Positions 18,059 to 26,809 of a stretch of 64,000 bases of DNA are shown here, piece after piece; position 1 is the stretch's first letter, and each line of letters starts with the position of its first letter. Location of the stretch: NCBI RefSeq assembly GCF_000337675.1, contig NZ_AOIB01000014.1:87021-151020 (forward strand). Reading direction: 5' to 3'. The notes beneath the pieces are model-generated. The model did not search any database. It had not been told where the DNA came from and saw only the letters and a program-made list of their open reading frames with translations. The DNA comes from Natronococcus amylolyticus DSM 10524 (GTDB lineage: Archaea > Halobacteriota > Halobacteria > Halobacteriales > Natrialbaceae). The position numbers and the translations under genes were made by a program.

Positions 18059-18580
18059 ATGAGTACCGAATCAGGGTCGCTTCGACGGCGGTTTCAGGAT
18101 TCCCTCGCCGACCTCGAGGTCGGAGTGAGCCGAACCGAGCCCGCCTCGTTCGAGGCGACGCTCGAGGACGTCGTCGACGACCCCGTCGTGGGAACCCCCC
18201 TCCCGTTCGACGGCGTCTCGCTGCCGGCGTGGGTCGACGAGGAACCGTCGCCGCGGACGCTCGAGGCGGCGACGACGGGCGTCACCGCCGCCTCGTTCGG
18301 GATCGCCGACTACGGCAGCGTCGTCCTGCCCTCGACCGAGGACGGCGCCGAGCAGGTGAGCCTCTTCCCGGACCTCCACGTCGCCGTCCTCCGGGAGGCG
18401 GATCTGGTCCCCGACATGCCGACGGCGATCGACTGTCTCGGGCCGACGCTTCGCGACGGGGAGAGTGCGATCCTCGCGACGGGTCCGAGCGCGACCGCCG
18501 ACATGGGGTCGCTCGTGAAGGGCGCCCACGGGCCGAAGGACGTCCACGTCGTCCTGCTCGAGGAGGGAACCGATGAGTAA
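18059..18580 (+). CDS. LUD-domain protein, LutC-like
   Basis: The 173-residue protein fits the LutC half of the LUD domain family (GVTAASFGIADYGSVVLPS, then DMPTAIDCLG, LATGPSATADMGSLVKGAHGPKDVHVVLLE). Bacterial LutC takes part in L-lactate oxidation with LutA and LutB. The ATG at 18059 is chosen because the upstream extension is Cys/Trp-rich and unlike the family. It overlaps the next gene by 8 bp, so the two are translated as one unit. Confidence 0.88.
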   Translation: MSTESGSLRRRFQDSLADLEVGVSRTEPASFEATLEDVVDDPVVGTPLPFDGVSLPAWVDEEPSPRTLEAATTGVTAASFGIADYGSVVLPSTEDGAEQVSLFPDLHVAVLREADLVPDMPTAIDCLGPTLRDGESAILATGPSATADMGSLVKGAHGPKDVHVVLLEEGTDE

Positions 18581-20792
18581 GTCCGACGACCGACAGGCGA
18601 AGGCGGCCCGGATTCGCCACCTCCTCGAGACCGAGGGCGACGCCGTCGAGGCCAACACCGCCGGCTTCAACCGGGGACGGTACGAGGCCGTCGCCGATCT
18701 CGAGGCCTACGAGGAGCTGAAAGGTGAGGCCCGGGCGATCAAGGAGGACGCGATCGAGCGCCTGCCGGAGCTGCTCGAGCAGGTGACCGAAACCGTCGAG
18801 GCAAACGGCGGGACGGTCTACCTCGCCGAGGACGCGGCCGACGCCAACCGCTACATCCGGGAGGTCGCCGCGGAGAAGGAGGCCGACCGCGTCGTCAAGT
18901 CGAAGTCGATGACCAGCGAGGAACTCGAGGTCAACGAGGCCCTCGAGGGCGACGGCGTCGACGTCGTCGAGACCGACCTCGGCGAGTGGGTGTTACAGGT
19001 CGCCGACGAGACCCCCTCCCACATCGTCGCGCCGGCGATCCACCGCTCGCGCGCCGAGATCGCCCGGCTGTTCAACGAGCGGTTCGACCTCGAGGAACCG
19101 CTCGAGACCGCCGAGGAGCTGACGATGTTCGCCCGGGAGCGACTCGGCGAGCAGATCCGCGGGGCCGACGTCGGGATGACAGGCGCGAACTTCATCACGG
19201 CCGACTCGGGGACGATCATGCTCGTCACCAGCGAGGGCAACGCCCGCAAGACGGCCGTCGTTCCCGACACCCACGTCGCCGTCGCGGGCGTCGAGAAGGT
19301 CGTCCCCTCGGTCGAGGACCTCTCGCCGTTTATCGAGCTGATCGGTCGGTCGGGCACTGGCCAGGACATCACCTCCTACATCTCCCTGCTGACGCCGCCA
19401 GTGGAGTCGCCGACCGTCGATATCGACGAGCCCGACGTCGCCTTCGCCGACCGCGAGGACGACCGCGACTTCCACCTCGTGTTGATCGACAACGGCCGTA
19501 CGGCGATGCGCGAGGACGACCAACTCCGCGAGACGCTGTACTGCATTCGGTGTTCGGCGTGTGCGAACTCCTGTGCGAACTTCCAGTCGGTCGGCGGCCA
19601 CGCCTTCGGCGGGGAGACCTACTCGGGCGGGATCGCGACGGGCTGGGAGGCCGGCGTCCACGGCGCCGACAGCGTCGCCGAGTTCAACGATCTCTGTACG
19701 GGCTGTTCGCGCTGCGTCAACGCCTGTCCGGTCGAGATCGACATCCCCTGGATCAATACGGTGGTTCGGGACCGGCTCAACCGCGGGGGCGACCCAGGTC
19801 GATTTGAGTTCCTCTACGACGAGCTCGTCCCCGACGAGGAGCCGAGCGGACTCGACCTCCAGAAGCGACTGTTCGGCAACTACGAGACGCTCGCGAAGCT
19901 CGGCAGCGCGACCGCACCGCTGTCGAACCGGGTGGCTGAACTCGGGCCGGTTCGGTCGCTGCTCGAGCGGTCCGTCGGCGTCGACAGCCGGCGCCCGCTG
20001 CCGTCGTTCGAGCGCGAGACGCTCCGTGAGTGGTACGACGAGCGAGGCCCCCGAGTCGCGGCGAGCGAGGCCGATCGCGAGGTCGTCCTCTACCCCGACA
20101 CGTACACGAACTACGTCGACGTCGATCGCGGGAAGGCCGCAGTCAGGGTACTCGAAGCGCTCGACGTCCGCGTTACGATTCCCGACGTCGGCGAGAGCGG
20201 GCGGGCGCCGCTCTCCCAGGGGATGATCGCGACCGCCGACGAGCAGGCCAGCGAGGTGTACGCGGCGCTGGCCGAACACCTCGACGCGGGCCGGGACGTC
20301 GTCGTCGTCGAACCCTCGGACCTGGCGATGTTCCATCGGGAGTACGAGAAGCTGCTTCCGGAGCGCTCGTTCGAACGGCTCCGGGACGGGAGCTACGAGA
20401 TCCTCGAGTACGTCTACGGCTGCCTCGAGAACGGCGCCGATCCCACTGTCCTTCACGCGCCCGAGAAGCCGATCGCCTACCACAGCCACTGTCAGCAGCG
20501 AACGCTGGGACTCGAGGCGTACACGACGGCCGTCCTCGAGGAGCTCGGCGCCGACGTCTTCGAGAGCGACGTCGAGTGTTGCGGGATGGCCGGTAGCTTC
20601 GGCTACAAGCAGGAGTACTACGAGCTCAGCATGGACGTCGGCGACCGACTGCGCGACCAGTTCCAGAGCCCGACCGCCGAGGACCGACTGGTCCTCGCCA
20701 GCGGCACCTCCTGTGAGGATCAGCTCGACGACCTGCTCGAGCGCGAGGCGAGCCATCCGGTCGAAGCGATCGATCCAGGTGGTGGCGTCTAG
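18573..20792 (+). CDS. LutB-LutA fusion: LUD domain, Fe-S and CCG domains
   Basis: The 739-residue protein starts with a LutB-type LUD domain (about residues 60-300, GMTGANFITADSGTIMLVTSEGN). It continues with two [4Fe-4S] motifs (CIRCSACANSCANF and CTGCSRCVNACPVEID, about 315-395) and then a LutA-like C-terminus ending in HSHCQQR and ECCGMAGSFGY. As in the divergent D-lactate dehydrogenase, the first CCG repeat lacks Cys (YPDTYTNY). From the Fe-S part onward the two proteins are clearly paralogous. With LutC it should form an iron-sulfur L-lactate oxidation complex. The start is coupled to the lutC stop. Confidence 0.9.
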   Translation: MSKSDDRQAKAARIRHLLETEGDAVEANTAGFNRGRYEAVADLEAYEELKGEARAIKEDAIERLPELLEQVTETVEANGGTVYLAEDAADANRYIREVAAEKEADRVVKSKSMTSEELEVNEALEGDGVDVVETDLGEWVLQVADETPSHIVAPAIHRSRAEIARLFNERFDLEEPLETAEELTMFARERLGEQIRGADVGMTGANFITADSGTIMLVTSEGNARKTAVVPDTHVAVAGVEKVVPSVEDLSPFIELIGRSGTGQDITSYISLLTPPVESPTVDIDEPDVAFADREDDRDFHLVLIDNGRTAMREDDQLRETLYCIRCSACANSCANFQSVGGHAFGGETYSGGIATGWEAGVHGADSVAEFNDLCTGCSRCVNACPVEIDIPWINTVVRDRLNRGGDPGRFEFLYDELVPDEEPSGLDLQKRLFGNYETLAKLGSATAPLSNRVAELGPVRSLLERSVGVDSRRPLPSFERETLREWYDERGPRVAASEADREVVLYPDTYTNYVDVDRGKAAVRVLEALDVRVTIPDVGESGRAPLSQGMIATADEQASEVYAALAEHLDAGRDVVVVEPSDLAMFHREYEKLLPERSFERLRDGSYEILEYVYGCLENGADPTVLHAPEKPIAYHSHCQQRTLGLEAYTTAVLEELGADVFESDVECCGMAGSFGYKQEYYELSMDVGDRLRDQFQSPTAEDRLVLASGTSCEDQLDDLLEREASHPVEAIDPGGGV

Positions 20793-21150
20793 CCCTAATC
20801 TATCAGTCTCGGGATAATCAATTGAAATTAACAGGTTCGATCGATCGCCGTCGGGGGAAGTGATTCCGTCGAGCCACTCCACGGGGGCAAACTTCAAACC
20901 AGATGTCGATTCGCCTACCGGTAGGCGGCCTCGGACAGGAGGTCTCTCTCCTCGAGCGATCGTCTTCCGGAGCGTACAAGACCGTATTCGAACGAGAGGA
21001 GGTCCGAACTAGTTGGTTAATCTATTCTGATACTACACAGTTCCACTTCATATTGGTGTCAGTGTTTTCATCCGGACAGGAAGAGTCGAACACATTGCCG
21101 CGCGAAATGACCAGGTTTCGTCGACCGAACGCCTCCCGCCCCGGGAGCGA
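20793..21150. other. Convergent intergenic region without a gene
   Basis: These 358 bp lie between two convergent stops. Several AT-rich stretches (20818-20833, 21015-21055) stand out from the GC-rich surroundings. No conserved ORF, tRNA or clear terminator hairpin was recognised. Confidence 0.6.
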
Positions 21151-22290
21151 CTACAGCAGTTGATCGGCGATGATGTTCTTCTGGATCTCGCTGGTTCCCT
21201 CGTAGATCTTCGTGATCCGGGCGTCGCGGTAGTACCGCTCGGCCGGGTAGTCGGTGACGTAGCCAGAGCCGCCGTGAACCTGGATCGCCTCGTCGGCGAC
21301 GTCGACCGCGTGCTCGGAGGCGAACAGCTTCGCCATGCTCGAGAACCGGGCGGCGACCTCCTGGTTGCCCTGCTCGACCTGGGTCGCGGCGCGGTAGGTC
21401 AGCGAGCGAGCGGCCTCGACGTTCGTCGCCATCTCGGCAAGCTTGTGCTCGATCGCCTGGAACTCGCTGATCTTCTGGTCGAACTGCTCGCGCTCGGTGG
21501 CGTACTCGAGGGCCGAGTCGAGCGCTCCCTGGGCCGCGCCGACCGCCTGGGCGGCGACGCTGGTTCGTCCGGCGGCAAAGAACTCCATCAGCTGGTAGAA
21601 GCCCTTGTCGACCTCGCCGATGACGTTCTCCATGGGGACGCGGACGTCGTCGACGATGACCTCCGCGAGGTCGGAGGCACGGATGCCGAGCTTGTTGTCG
21701 ATCTTCTCGGTCTGAATCCCGTCAGAATCCATCTCGACGAGGAAGGCGGTAATACCGCGGTGGCCCTCGTCGGGGCTCGTCTTGGCCATCAGGACGCCGA
21801 CGTCGGCGACGGTGCCGTTGGTGATCCACATCTTGTTCCCGTTCAGCACGTACTCGTCGCCGTCCTTCTCTGCGCGAGTCTCGATCCCGGCGACGTTCGA
21901 GCCGTGTGCGGGCTCGGAGATCATCGAACACGACGCCGTCTCGCCGTTGGCGATCTTCGGCAGCCACTCCGACTTCATCCACTCGTCGCCGAACTCGAGG
22001 ATCATGTTCGTCCCGAAGCCCGCGGAGCCGACTGCGGAGCCGATTCCCGGATCCGCGCGCCACAGCTCCTCGGTGACGATCGTCGAGGAGAGCTTGTCCA
22101 TCCCCGCGCCGTCGTACTCGAGCGGAATTCCTGGCGCGACGAGATCGTACGTCGCCGCCTCCTTGCGGATCTCCTCGGGATACGTGCAGTTCCGGTCGTA
22201 CTCCTCGGCGACCGGCTCGATCTCGTTTTCGCCGAACTCGCGGACGGCCTCGCGGATCGCGCGGTGCTCGTCGGACAGGGCGAATGCCAT
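21151..22290 (-). CDS. Acyl-CoA dehydrogenase
   Basis: The 379-residue protein has the full acyl-CoA dehydrogenase layout: helical N-domain, beta domain (ASCSMISEPAHGSNVAG, MWITNGTVADV) and helical C-domain (AAGRTSVAAQAVGAAQGALD). A catalytic-base Glu is likely in KIYEGTSEIQ at the C-terminus, the position used by short/medium-chain enzymes. It passes electrons to electron-transfer flavoprotein during beta-oxidation or amino-acid breakdown. A TATA-like TATTTTGTA on the minus strand lies about 28 bp upstream of the ATG. It is divergent from a second, different acyl-CoA dehydrogenase. Confidence 0.94.
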   Translation of the reverse strand: MAFALSDEHRAIREAVREFGENEIEPVAEEYDRNCTYPEEIRKEAATYDLVAPGIPLEYDGAGMDKLSSTIVTEELWRADPGIGSAVGSAGFGTNMILEFGDEWMKSEWLPKIANGETASCSMISEPAHGSNVAGIETRAEKDGDEYVLNGNKMWITNGTVADVGVLMAKTSPDEGHRGITAFLVEMDSDGIQTEKIDNKLGIRASDLAEVIVDDVRVPMENVIGEVDKGFYQLMEFFAAGRTSVAAQAVGAAQGALDSALEYATEREQFDQKISEFQAIEHKLAEMATNVEAARSLTYRAATQVEQGNQEVAARFSSMAKLFASEHAVDVADEAIQVHGGSGYVTDYPAERYYRDARITKIYEGTSEIQKNIIADQLL

Positions 22291-22339
22291 ACCCGGATAT
22301 CGGAACCTGCGTACAAAATACCTTCGCCTCTGCTAAACA

Positions 22340-22387
22340 TTGTAAGGTATTGTAAGATATATGGAATTAGTGTAAGGAGTTGTCAGC
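22340..22387. promoter_or_regulatory. Ten-bp phased TGTAAGG repeats in a divergent promoter
   Basis: TGTAAGG-like heptamers start at 22341 (TGTAAGG), 22351 (TGTAAGA), 22371 (TGTAAGG) and 22381 (TGTCAGC), with a degenerate ATGGAAT at 22361. All are in one orientation at one-helical-turn spacing. The array sits just upstream of the minus-strand TATA and about 110-150 bp from the plus-strand start, so a protein could bind along one DNA face and control both genes. Confidence 0.5.
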
Positions 22388-22494
22388 GAGAGGTTCGCTC
22401 GAGCAACCCTGTAGACTGAACGGACGACCCCGATCGCGACGTGTGACAGAATGCGTACCACAATGCCTATTGGCTCGTTGGCGTACTATCCGGT

Positions 22495-23658
22495 ATGCTG
22501 GATTTCGTCCAACTCGAGGCCGATCTCGACCAGGAGGAGCGCATGATCCGGGATACGGCCCGGGAGTTCGTCGAGGAACACGTCAAACCCGACATCGGCG
22601 ACCACTTCGAGGCCGGAACCTTCCCCGAGGAGCTCATCCCGAAGATGGGAGAGCTCGGCTTCTACGCGCCGAACCTCGAGGGGTACGGCTCGCCGAACGT
22701 CTCGGAGACCGCGTACGGACTGCTGATGCAGGAACTCGAGGCCGGCGACTCGGGGCTGCGCTCGATGGCCTCGGTCCAGGGCGCGCTCGTGATGTATCCG
22801 ATCCACGCCTACGGCAGCGAGGCCCAGAAGGAGGAGTGGCTCCCATCGATGGGACGAGGCGAGGCGATCGGCTGTTTCGGCCTCACCGAACCCGAGCACG
22901 GCTCGAACCCCTCGGCGATGGAAACCTACGCCGAGGCCGACGCGGACGGCTACGTCCTCAACGGCTCGAAGACCTGGATCACGAACTCGCCGATCGCCGA
23001 CGTCGCCGTTGTCTGGGCGCGGGACCGCTCGAGCGAGGACGACCCCGTTCGCGGATTTCTCGTCGAAACCGATCGGGACGGCGTCTCGACGAACAAGCTC
23101 ACCGAAAAGCTCTCGCTGCGCGCGTCGATCACGGGCGAGATCGGGCTCAACGACGTTCGCGTCCCCGAGGAGAACGTCCTGCCCGGCGTCTCGGGGATGA
23201 AGGGGCCGCTGTCGTGTCTCACGCAGGCCCGGTTCGGGATCGCTTGGGGTGCGGTCGGGGCCGCGCGGGACTGTTTCGAGGAGGCCCGCGCCTATGCTAC
23301 CGAGCGCGAGCAGTTCGGCGGGCCGATCGGCCGCTTCCAGCTCCAACAGGAGAAGCTGGCCGAGATGGCAACCCAGATCACGCTCGCTCAGCTGCTGGCC
23401 TACCGTCTGGCGGAGCTCAAGGAGCGCGGCGAGATGCAACCGCAGCACGTCTCGATGGCGAAGCGAAACAACGTCCGAACCGCCCGGGACCAGTCGCGAG
23501 TCGCCCGCGAGATGCTCGGCGGGAACGGGATCACGACCGACTACTCGCCGATGCGCCACATGGCGAACATGGAGACGGTCTACACCTACGAGGGGACCCA
23601 CGACATCCACACGCTCGTCCTCGGCGAGGAGCTGACGGGCTTTCAGGCGTTCACATAG
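22495..23658 (+). CDS. Acyl-CoA dehydrogenase, glutaryl-CoA dehydrogenase-like
   Basis: The 387-residue acyl-CoA dehydrogenase opens MLDFVQLEADLDQEERMIRDTAREFVEEHVKPDIG. It contains GCFGLTEPEHGSNPSAMET and KTWITNSPIADVAVVWAR, which resemble the glutaryl-CoA dehydrogenase branch. The C-terminal TVYTYEGTHDIHTLVLGEELTG carries the likely catalytic Glu. If it truly acts on glutaryl-CoA it would also decarboxylate; the sequence alone does not prove this. CCTATTGG about 22 bp upstream of the ATG is a weak TATA candidate. It is divergent from the other acyl-CoA dehydrogenase, sharing the phased-repeat region. Confidence 0.92.
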   Translation: MLDFVQLEADLDQEERMIRDTAREFVEEHVKPDIGDHFEAGTFPEELIPKMGELGFYAPNLEGYGSPNVSETAYGLLMQELEAGDSGLRSMASVQGALVMYPIHAYGSEAQKEEWLPSMGRGEAIGCFGLTEPEHGSNPSAMETYAEADADGYVLNGSKTWITNSPIADVAVVWARDRSSEDDPVRGFLVETDRDGVSTNKLTEKLSLRASITGEIGLNDVRVPEENVLPGVSGMKGPLSCLTQARFGIAWGAVGAARDCFEEARAYATEREQFGGPIGRFQLQQEKLAEMATQITLAQLLAYRLAELKERGEMQPQHVSMAKRNNVRTARDQSRVAREMLGGNGITTDYSPMRHMANMETVYTYEGTHDIHTLVLGEELTGFQAFT

Positions 23659-23722
23659 CGGTGGTGATCCGCGACGACTGATCCGCCTATTACCGAAAAC
23701 AGCAGCCGCTCGAGCCGAACCG

Positions 23723-25690
23723 CTAGATCTCGGAGACGACGTCGTGGCTCTGGGCCAGCTGTTCGGCGTCCTCGTCGAGCAGCGCCACGACGAGGTACGG
23801 CGCGTACGACTCGAAGTACTCGACCAGCGCCGTGATCCGCTCGGCGTCGATCGCCTCGAGGGAGTCGAGCAGCATGAACGGCACCGTCTCGTAGACGTCG
23901 TGGACGAGGTAGCCCGCCAGCGCGAACACCAGTCCCGTCACCTCGCGTTCACTCTCGCTCAGGTGCTCGATCGCGTCCTCGTAGGCCGCGCCCTCCTCGG
24001 TACTGCGGACGATCTTCAGATCGAACGAGGACCGCGAGACCTTCCGGCGACCCTCGCGGACCTCCCGCGTGGTGCGGTCGATCCAGATCCGATCGAGGTT
24101 GCCGTAGCCCAGCGTCTCGAGCAGGTTCTCCATGTGCTCGTTGAACGCCTCGACGGCGTCCTCCTCGATGCGATCGATGCGGGTTCGAAGGTCGGTCAGC
24201 TCCTCGGTCGTCTCCTCGCGGCGGCTCTCGAGACCCTCGCGCTCGCCGAGTCGGTCCTCGACGTTGGCGATCTCGTCTTCGATCTCGTCGCGCTCGCGCT
24301 CCTTGCGCTCGAGTTCGAACTCGAGCTGGTTGACCTCGCGGTGTTGCTCGAGAATGTCCTCGGAGCCGTCGCTCTCGAGGTCGTCGATCTCGCTTTCGAG
24401 GTCGTCGATCTCCTCGGTGAGCGACTCGCGCTCGTCGGTGAGATCGTCGGTGCGGTCGCGCCGGCGCTCGATCTCGTCGTCGATCGAGTCGAGGCGCCGA
24501 TCTGCCCGGTCGTACTCCGTTCGGTTCTCGTTTATCTCGGTGAGCGTCGCCCGCTTCTCGTCGAGTTCGTCGTCGATCGCCGAGCGCTCCTCGAGTCGGT
24601 CCTGGTGGACCCCGCGAAGCTGCTCGAGCGTGCTCTCGATCTGATCGGTAGCGACCGACGAGCCGCAGGTCCAGCAGGTGACCGTCTCGGAGTCGCTGTC
24701 GGCCAGCAGCTGGTCGGTAACGGCGCCGCCGTCGTGTTCGTGACCGTCGTCGCCGAGGAACTCCCCGGCCTCCTCGAGCAGCCGTTCGTTGAACTGCACG
24801 GTCCGCTGGAGCTGCGAGATCTCCTCGTTGAGATCGTCCTTCTGGGACTGTAGCGAGTCGATTTCGGCCTCCAACCGGCTGACGTCGGCTTCCTCACCCG
24901 TCGAGAGCTCCTCGAGCTGTGCCTCGACCTCCTCGCGTTCGTCCTCGAGGGCCTCGATACTCTCGCGTTCGGTGTCGATCCGGTCGCGGGTGCGCTCGAG
25001 GTCGGACCGGGTGCCGCGGAGTTCGTCCAGTTTCGTCTCGAGCTCGGAGCGTTCCTCGCGGCGGGTTTCGACGTCGACGTTCGTCGCCTCGAGCTGTGCT
25101 TCCGCTTCCTCGAGTTCTTCTCGGAGAGACTCGATCTCGTCACTCACTCGCGTCCGCTTGGCCTCGAGATCGGGAAGCCGATCCTCGAGGTCGTCGAGTT
25201 CGTCGAGTTCGTCGTCGATACGCTGCTTTCGCTGTTCGAGCTGCTGGATCTCGGCCTTGATCGCGTCGGTGTCGACCGGACGCATGATCAGGTCCCGGAG
25301 CTCGTCGCCTCGAGCGACGGCCCGACGCGCTTCGTTGGACTCGAGCAAGAACGCGAACAGATCCGCAACCTCCGGATCCTCGAGGTAGGGGTCGCCCTCC
25401 GTGACGACGGTCCCGTTCTGACGGTGGAGCGTTCGGCGGTACGTCTCGTCGCCGAACTCGAGGGTAGCTTCACCTTCCTTCGCGTCGGCCTTGAGACTCG
25501 CCCGGTCGCTGCCGAGTGCGGCCATGATGCCCTGGAGCAGCGACGTTCTGTTGGTCGCGTTTCGGCCCGAGAGGACGGTGATCCCCTGCTGGAACGAGAC
25601 GGTCGTCTCCTCGATACCGCCGATGTTGCTTACCGAGAGCGTCGTCTGGTCTGGAGTCTCCCGATTCGATACGTTCTGGCTCGTCTTCAT
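23723..25690 (-). CDS. Archaea-specific SMC-related protein (Sph-like) with zinc hook
   Basis: The 655-residue protein begins with a degenerate P-loop (LSGRNATNRTSLLQGIMAAL) and ends with a Walker-B-like region (PFMLLDSLEAIDA). In between are two long Glu/Arg-rich coiled coils (about residues 145-320 and 370-540) separated by a CWTC motif, the half-zinc-hook of Rad50-type proteins. It is the archaea-specific SMC-related group, next to rdfA as in Haloferax, where the SMC-like partner is implicated in cell-shape control. The P-loop lacks the canonical GKS (NRTS instead), so ATP use may be altered. It starts 72 bp after the rdfA stop, likely one operon. Confidence 0.85.
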   Translation of the reverse strand: MKTSQNVSNRETPDQTTLSVSNIGGIEETTVSFQQGITVLSGRNATNRTSLLQGIMAALGSDRASLKADAKEGEATLEFGDETYRRTLHRQNGTVVTEGDPYLEDPEVADLFAFLLESNEARRAVARGDELRDLIMRPVDTDAIKAEIQQLEQRKQRIDDELDELDDLEDRLPDLEAKRTRVSDEIESLREELEEAEAQLEATNVDVETRREERSELETKLDELRGTRSDLERTRDRIDTERESIEALEDEREEVEAQLEELSTGEEADVSRLEAEIDSLQSQKDDLNEEISQLQRTVQFNERLLEEAGEFLGDDGHEHDGGAVTDQLLADSDSETVTCWTCGSSVATDQIESTLEQLRGVHQDRLEERSAIDDELDEKRATLTEINENRTEYDRADRRLDSIDDEIERRRDRTDDLTDERESLTEEIDDLESEIDDLESDGSEDILEQHREVNQLEFELERKERERDEIEDEIANVEDRLGEREGLESRREETTEELTDLRTRIDRIEEDAVEAFNEHMENLLETLGYGNLDRIWIDRTTREVREGRRKVSRSSFDLKIVRSTEEGAAYEDAIEHLSESEREVTGLVFALAGYLVHDVYETVPFMLLDSLEAIDAERITALVEYFESYAPYLVVALLDEDAEQLAQSHDVVSEI

Positions 25691-25762
25691 ACAGCCCGAT
25701 AACGCGGCCGGGCAAATAGGTATTGTCCATTCAGCTTCCACCAGGACCGGATTCAGCTCTCG

Positions 25763-26371
25763 TTAGGCTGAACAGTCGCAGGCTCGCTCCTCGAGGAGTT
25801 CGCGCACTGTATACTGCTGCTGGCACTCCTCGCAGGTCACCGTCACGGAGACGAGCACGTCGAACTTACCGATGTCGACGACGTCGTTGCGTCGCAGTTG
25901 GGCGATCGTATCGCCCGTGACCGCCTCGGTCCGGTTCTGGAGCGCACCCAGTTTCTCCTCGGCTCGCTCGAGCCGTTCCTCGTCGCTCGGGGTCGCGAGC
26001 TCGGCCTCGAGACACTTGGTGAGGTGGTTGTAGACGGTCTGGTGGGAGACGAAGTTCGATTCGACGTCGTCGACTGGGACGCCGTCGCGCTCGAGTTCGT
26101 TGCGCGTCTGGACTCGAGTCCCGCTCGTCACGTCGTCGGCGCTGAGCAGCCGATAGGTGTTCTCGATCTCCCCTTCCTTGTACGAGACGCCGGCCGTCTC
26201 GAAGGCCGCCTCGAGGATCCGTTGGTTGACGATCCTCGCCAGCTCTCGCGTGCTGTACTGTTCGTCGCCCGTCCCGGTCCAGTACGAGACCAGATCCTCG
26301 TCGAGTCCCGAGAGCGAGTACGTCTCGGCGACTCGGCCGAGCTTGCAACACGTCGCGTCACGGTCAGCCAT
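25763..26371 (-). CDS. rdfA: Rod-determining factor RdfA-like protein
   Basis: The 202-residue protein starts MADRDATCCKLGRVAETYSLSGLD and contains a helical region (STRELARIVNQRILEAAFETAGV). It ends in a small zinc-ribbon-like segment (TCEECQQQ ... ERACDCSA). The opening CCKLGRVAE-Y and the pairing with an SMC-like gene are the features I recognise from haloarchaeal RdfA, reported to be needed for rod shape in Haloferax volcanii. The chosen ATG follows a longer open frame with two earlier candidate starts. A 15-bp palindrome lies 65 bp upstream. Confidence 0.75.
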   Translation of the reverse strand: MADRDATCCKLGRVAETYSLSGLDEDLVSYWTGTGDEQYSTRELARIVNQRILEAAFETAGVSYKEGEIENTYRLLSADDVTSGTRVQTRNELERDGVPVDDVESNFVSHQTVYNHLTKCLEAELATPSDEERLERAEEKLGALQNRTEAVTGDTIAQLRRNDVVDIGKFDVLVSVTVTCEECQQQYTVRELLEERACDCSA

Positions 26372-26435
26372 TAGTACGGCGAACGGCGTACCAAGCAAAA
26401 AGGGTTCCGAGACCGCGGTGCGTTTACACAGGTAT

Positions 26436-26450
26436 GTCCGTAATACGGAC
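26436..26450. promoter_or_regulatory. Perfect palindrome upstream of rdfA
   Basis: GTCCGTA and TACGGAC form perfect 7-bp arms around one central A. It sits 65-79 bp upstream of the rdfA-like ATG, a suitable place for an operator controlling the shape-factor operon. No binding protein is known. Confidence 0.45.
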
Positions 26451-26642
26451 TGGAAGGTCAGTAGTAAGTACCAGGTAAGAATGATACTAGCTTTCTCTAT
26501 CTATCGACACAAGCTCGAACGATACAGCGACGAGCTGATCTTCAGTTTCGAAATATTCCATGAAATTTATTCTAATTATTATGCCCAAATTTTCCTAAGT
26601 ATCGTCTTTAGGTCCCAAAATGGCTCCTGGCCGATTCATCAC

Positions 26643-26667
26643 CGAGGTGCCCTATTCAGGCACCTCG
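26643..26667. repeat. Nine-bp-stem hairpin
   Basis: CGAGGTGCC at 26643-26651 pairs perfectly with GGCACCTCG at 26659-26667 around a 7-base loop. It is the strongest secondary structure in the AT-rich island. It resembles subterminal hairpins of IS200/IS605-type elements, but no transposase is near. Confidence 0.5.
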
Positions 26668-26780
26668 TACTCGAATCCGGCTTCGTGTATTTGTCTATTT
26701 TCGTAGTACTACTTCTATACATATAGAGTATGATTGGTTGCGGCATTTGTGATCGAACTGTCCCTTCCGGTTCCACGAAT

Positions 26781-26789
26781 TTATATATC
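26781..26789 (+). promoter_or_regulatory. TATA box of the DUF3006-like gene
   Basis: TTATATATC ends 20 bp before the ATG at 26810, in a GC-rich local context, a classical archaeal core promoter for a leaderless transcript. Confidence 0.65.
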
Positions 26790-26809
26790 AAACCGAGGCC
26801 AACCGGGGT

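Larger units (their letters stand above)
26372..26809. other. AT-rich gene-poor island
   Basis: About 440 bp hold no supportable gene. Bases 26470-26620 and 26685-26740 are markedly AT-rich against GC-rich neighbours. The region contains the palindrome at 26436, the hairpin at 26643 and the promoter of the small Tat protein. Its composition suggests either regulatory DNA or the remains of an acquired element. Confidence 0.6.

Noticed and set aside
24132..25388. Ser/Arg-rich plus-strand frames opposite the SMC-like gene
   Set aside because: These are antisense products of the coiled-coil codon pattern, without initiation signals.
26643..26667. Hairpin taken as the end of an IS200/IS605 element
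   Set aside because: No TnpA or TnpB coding trace lies nearby; kept only as a hairpin.
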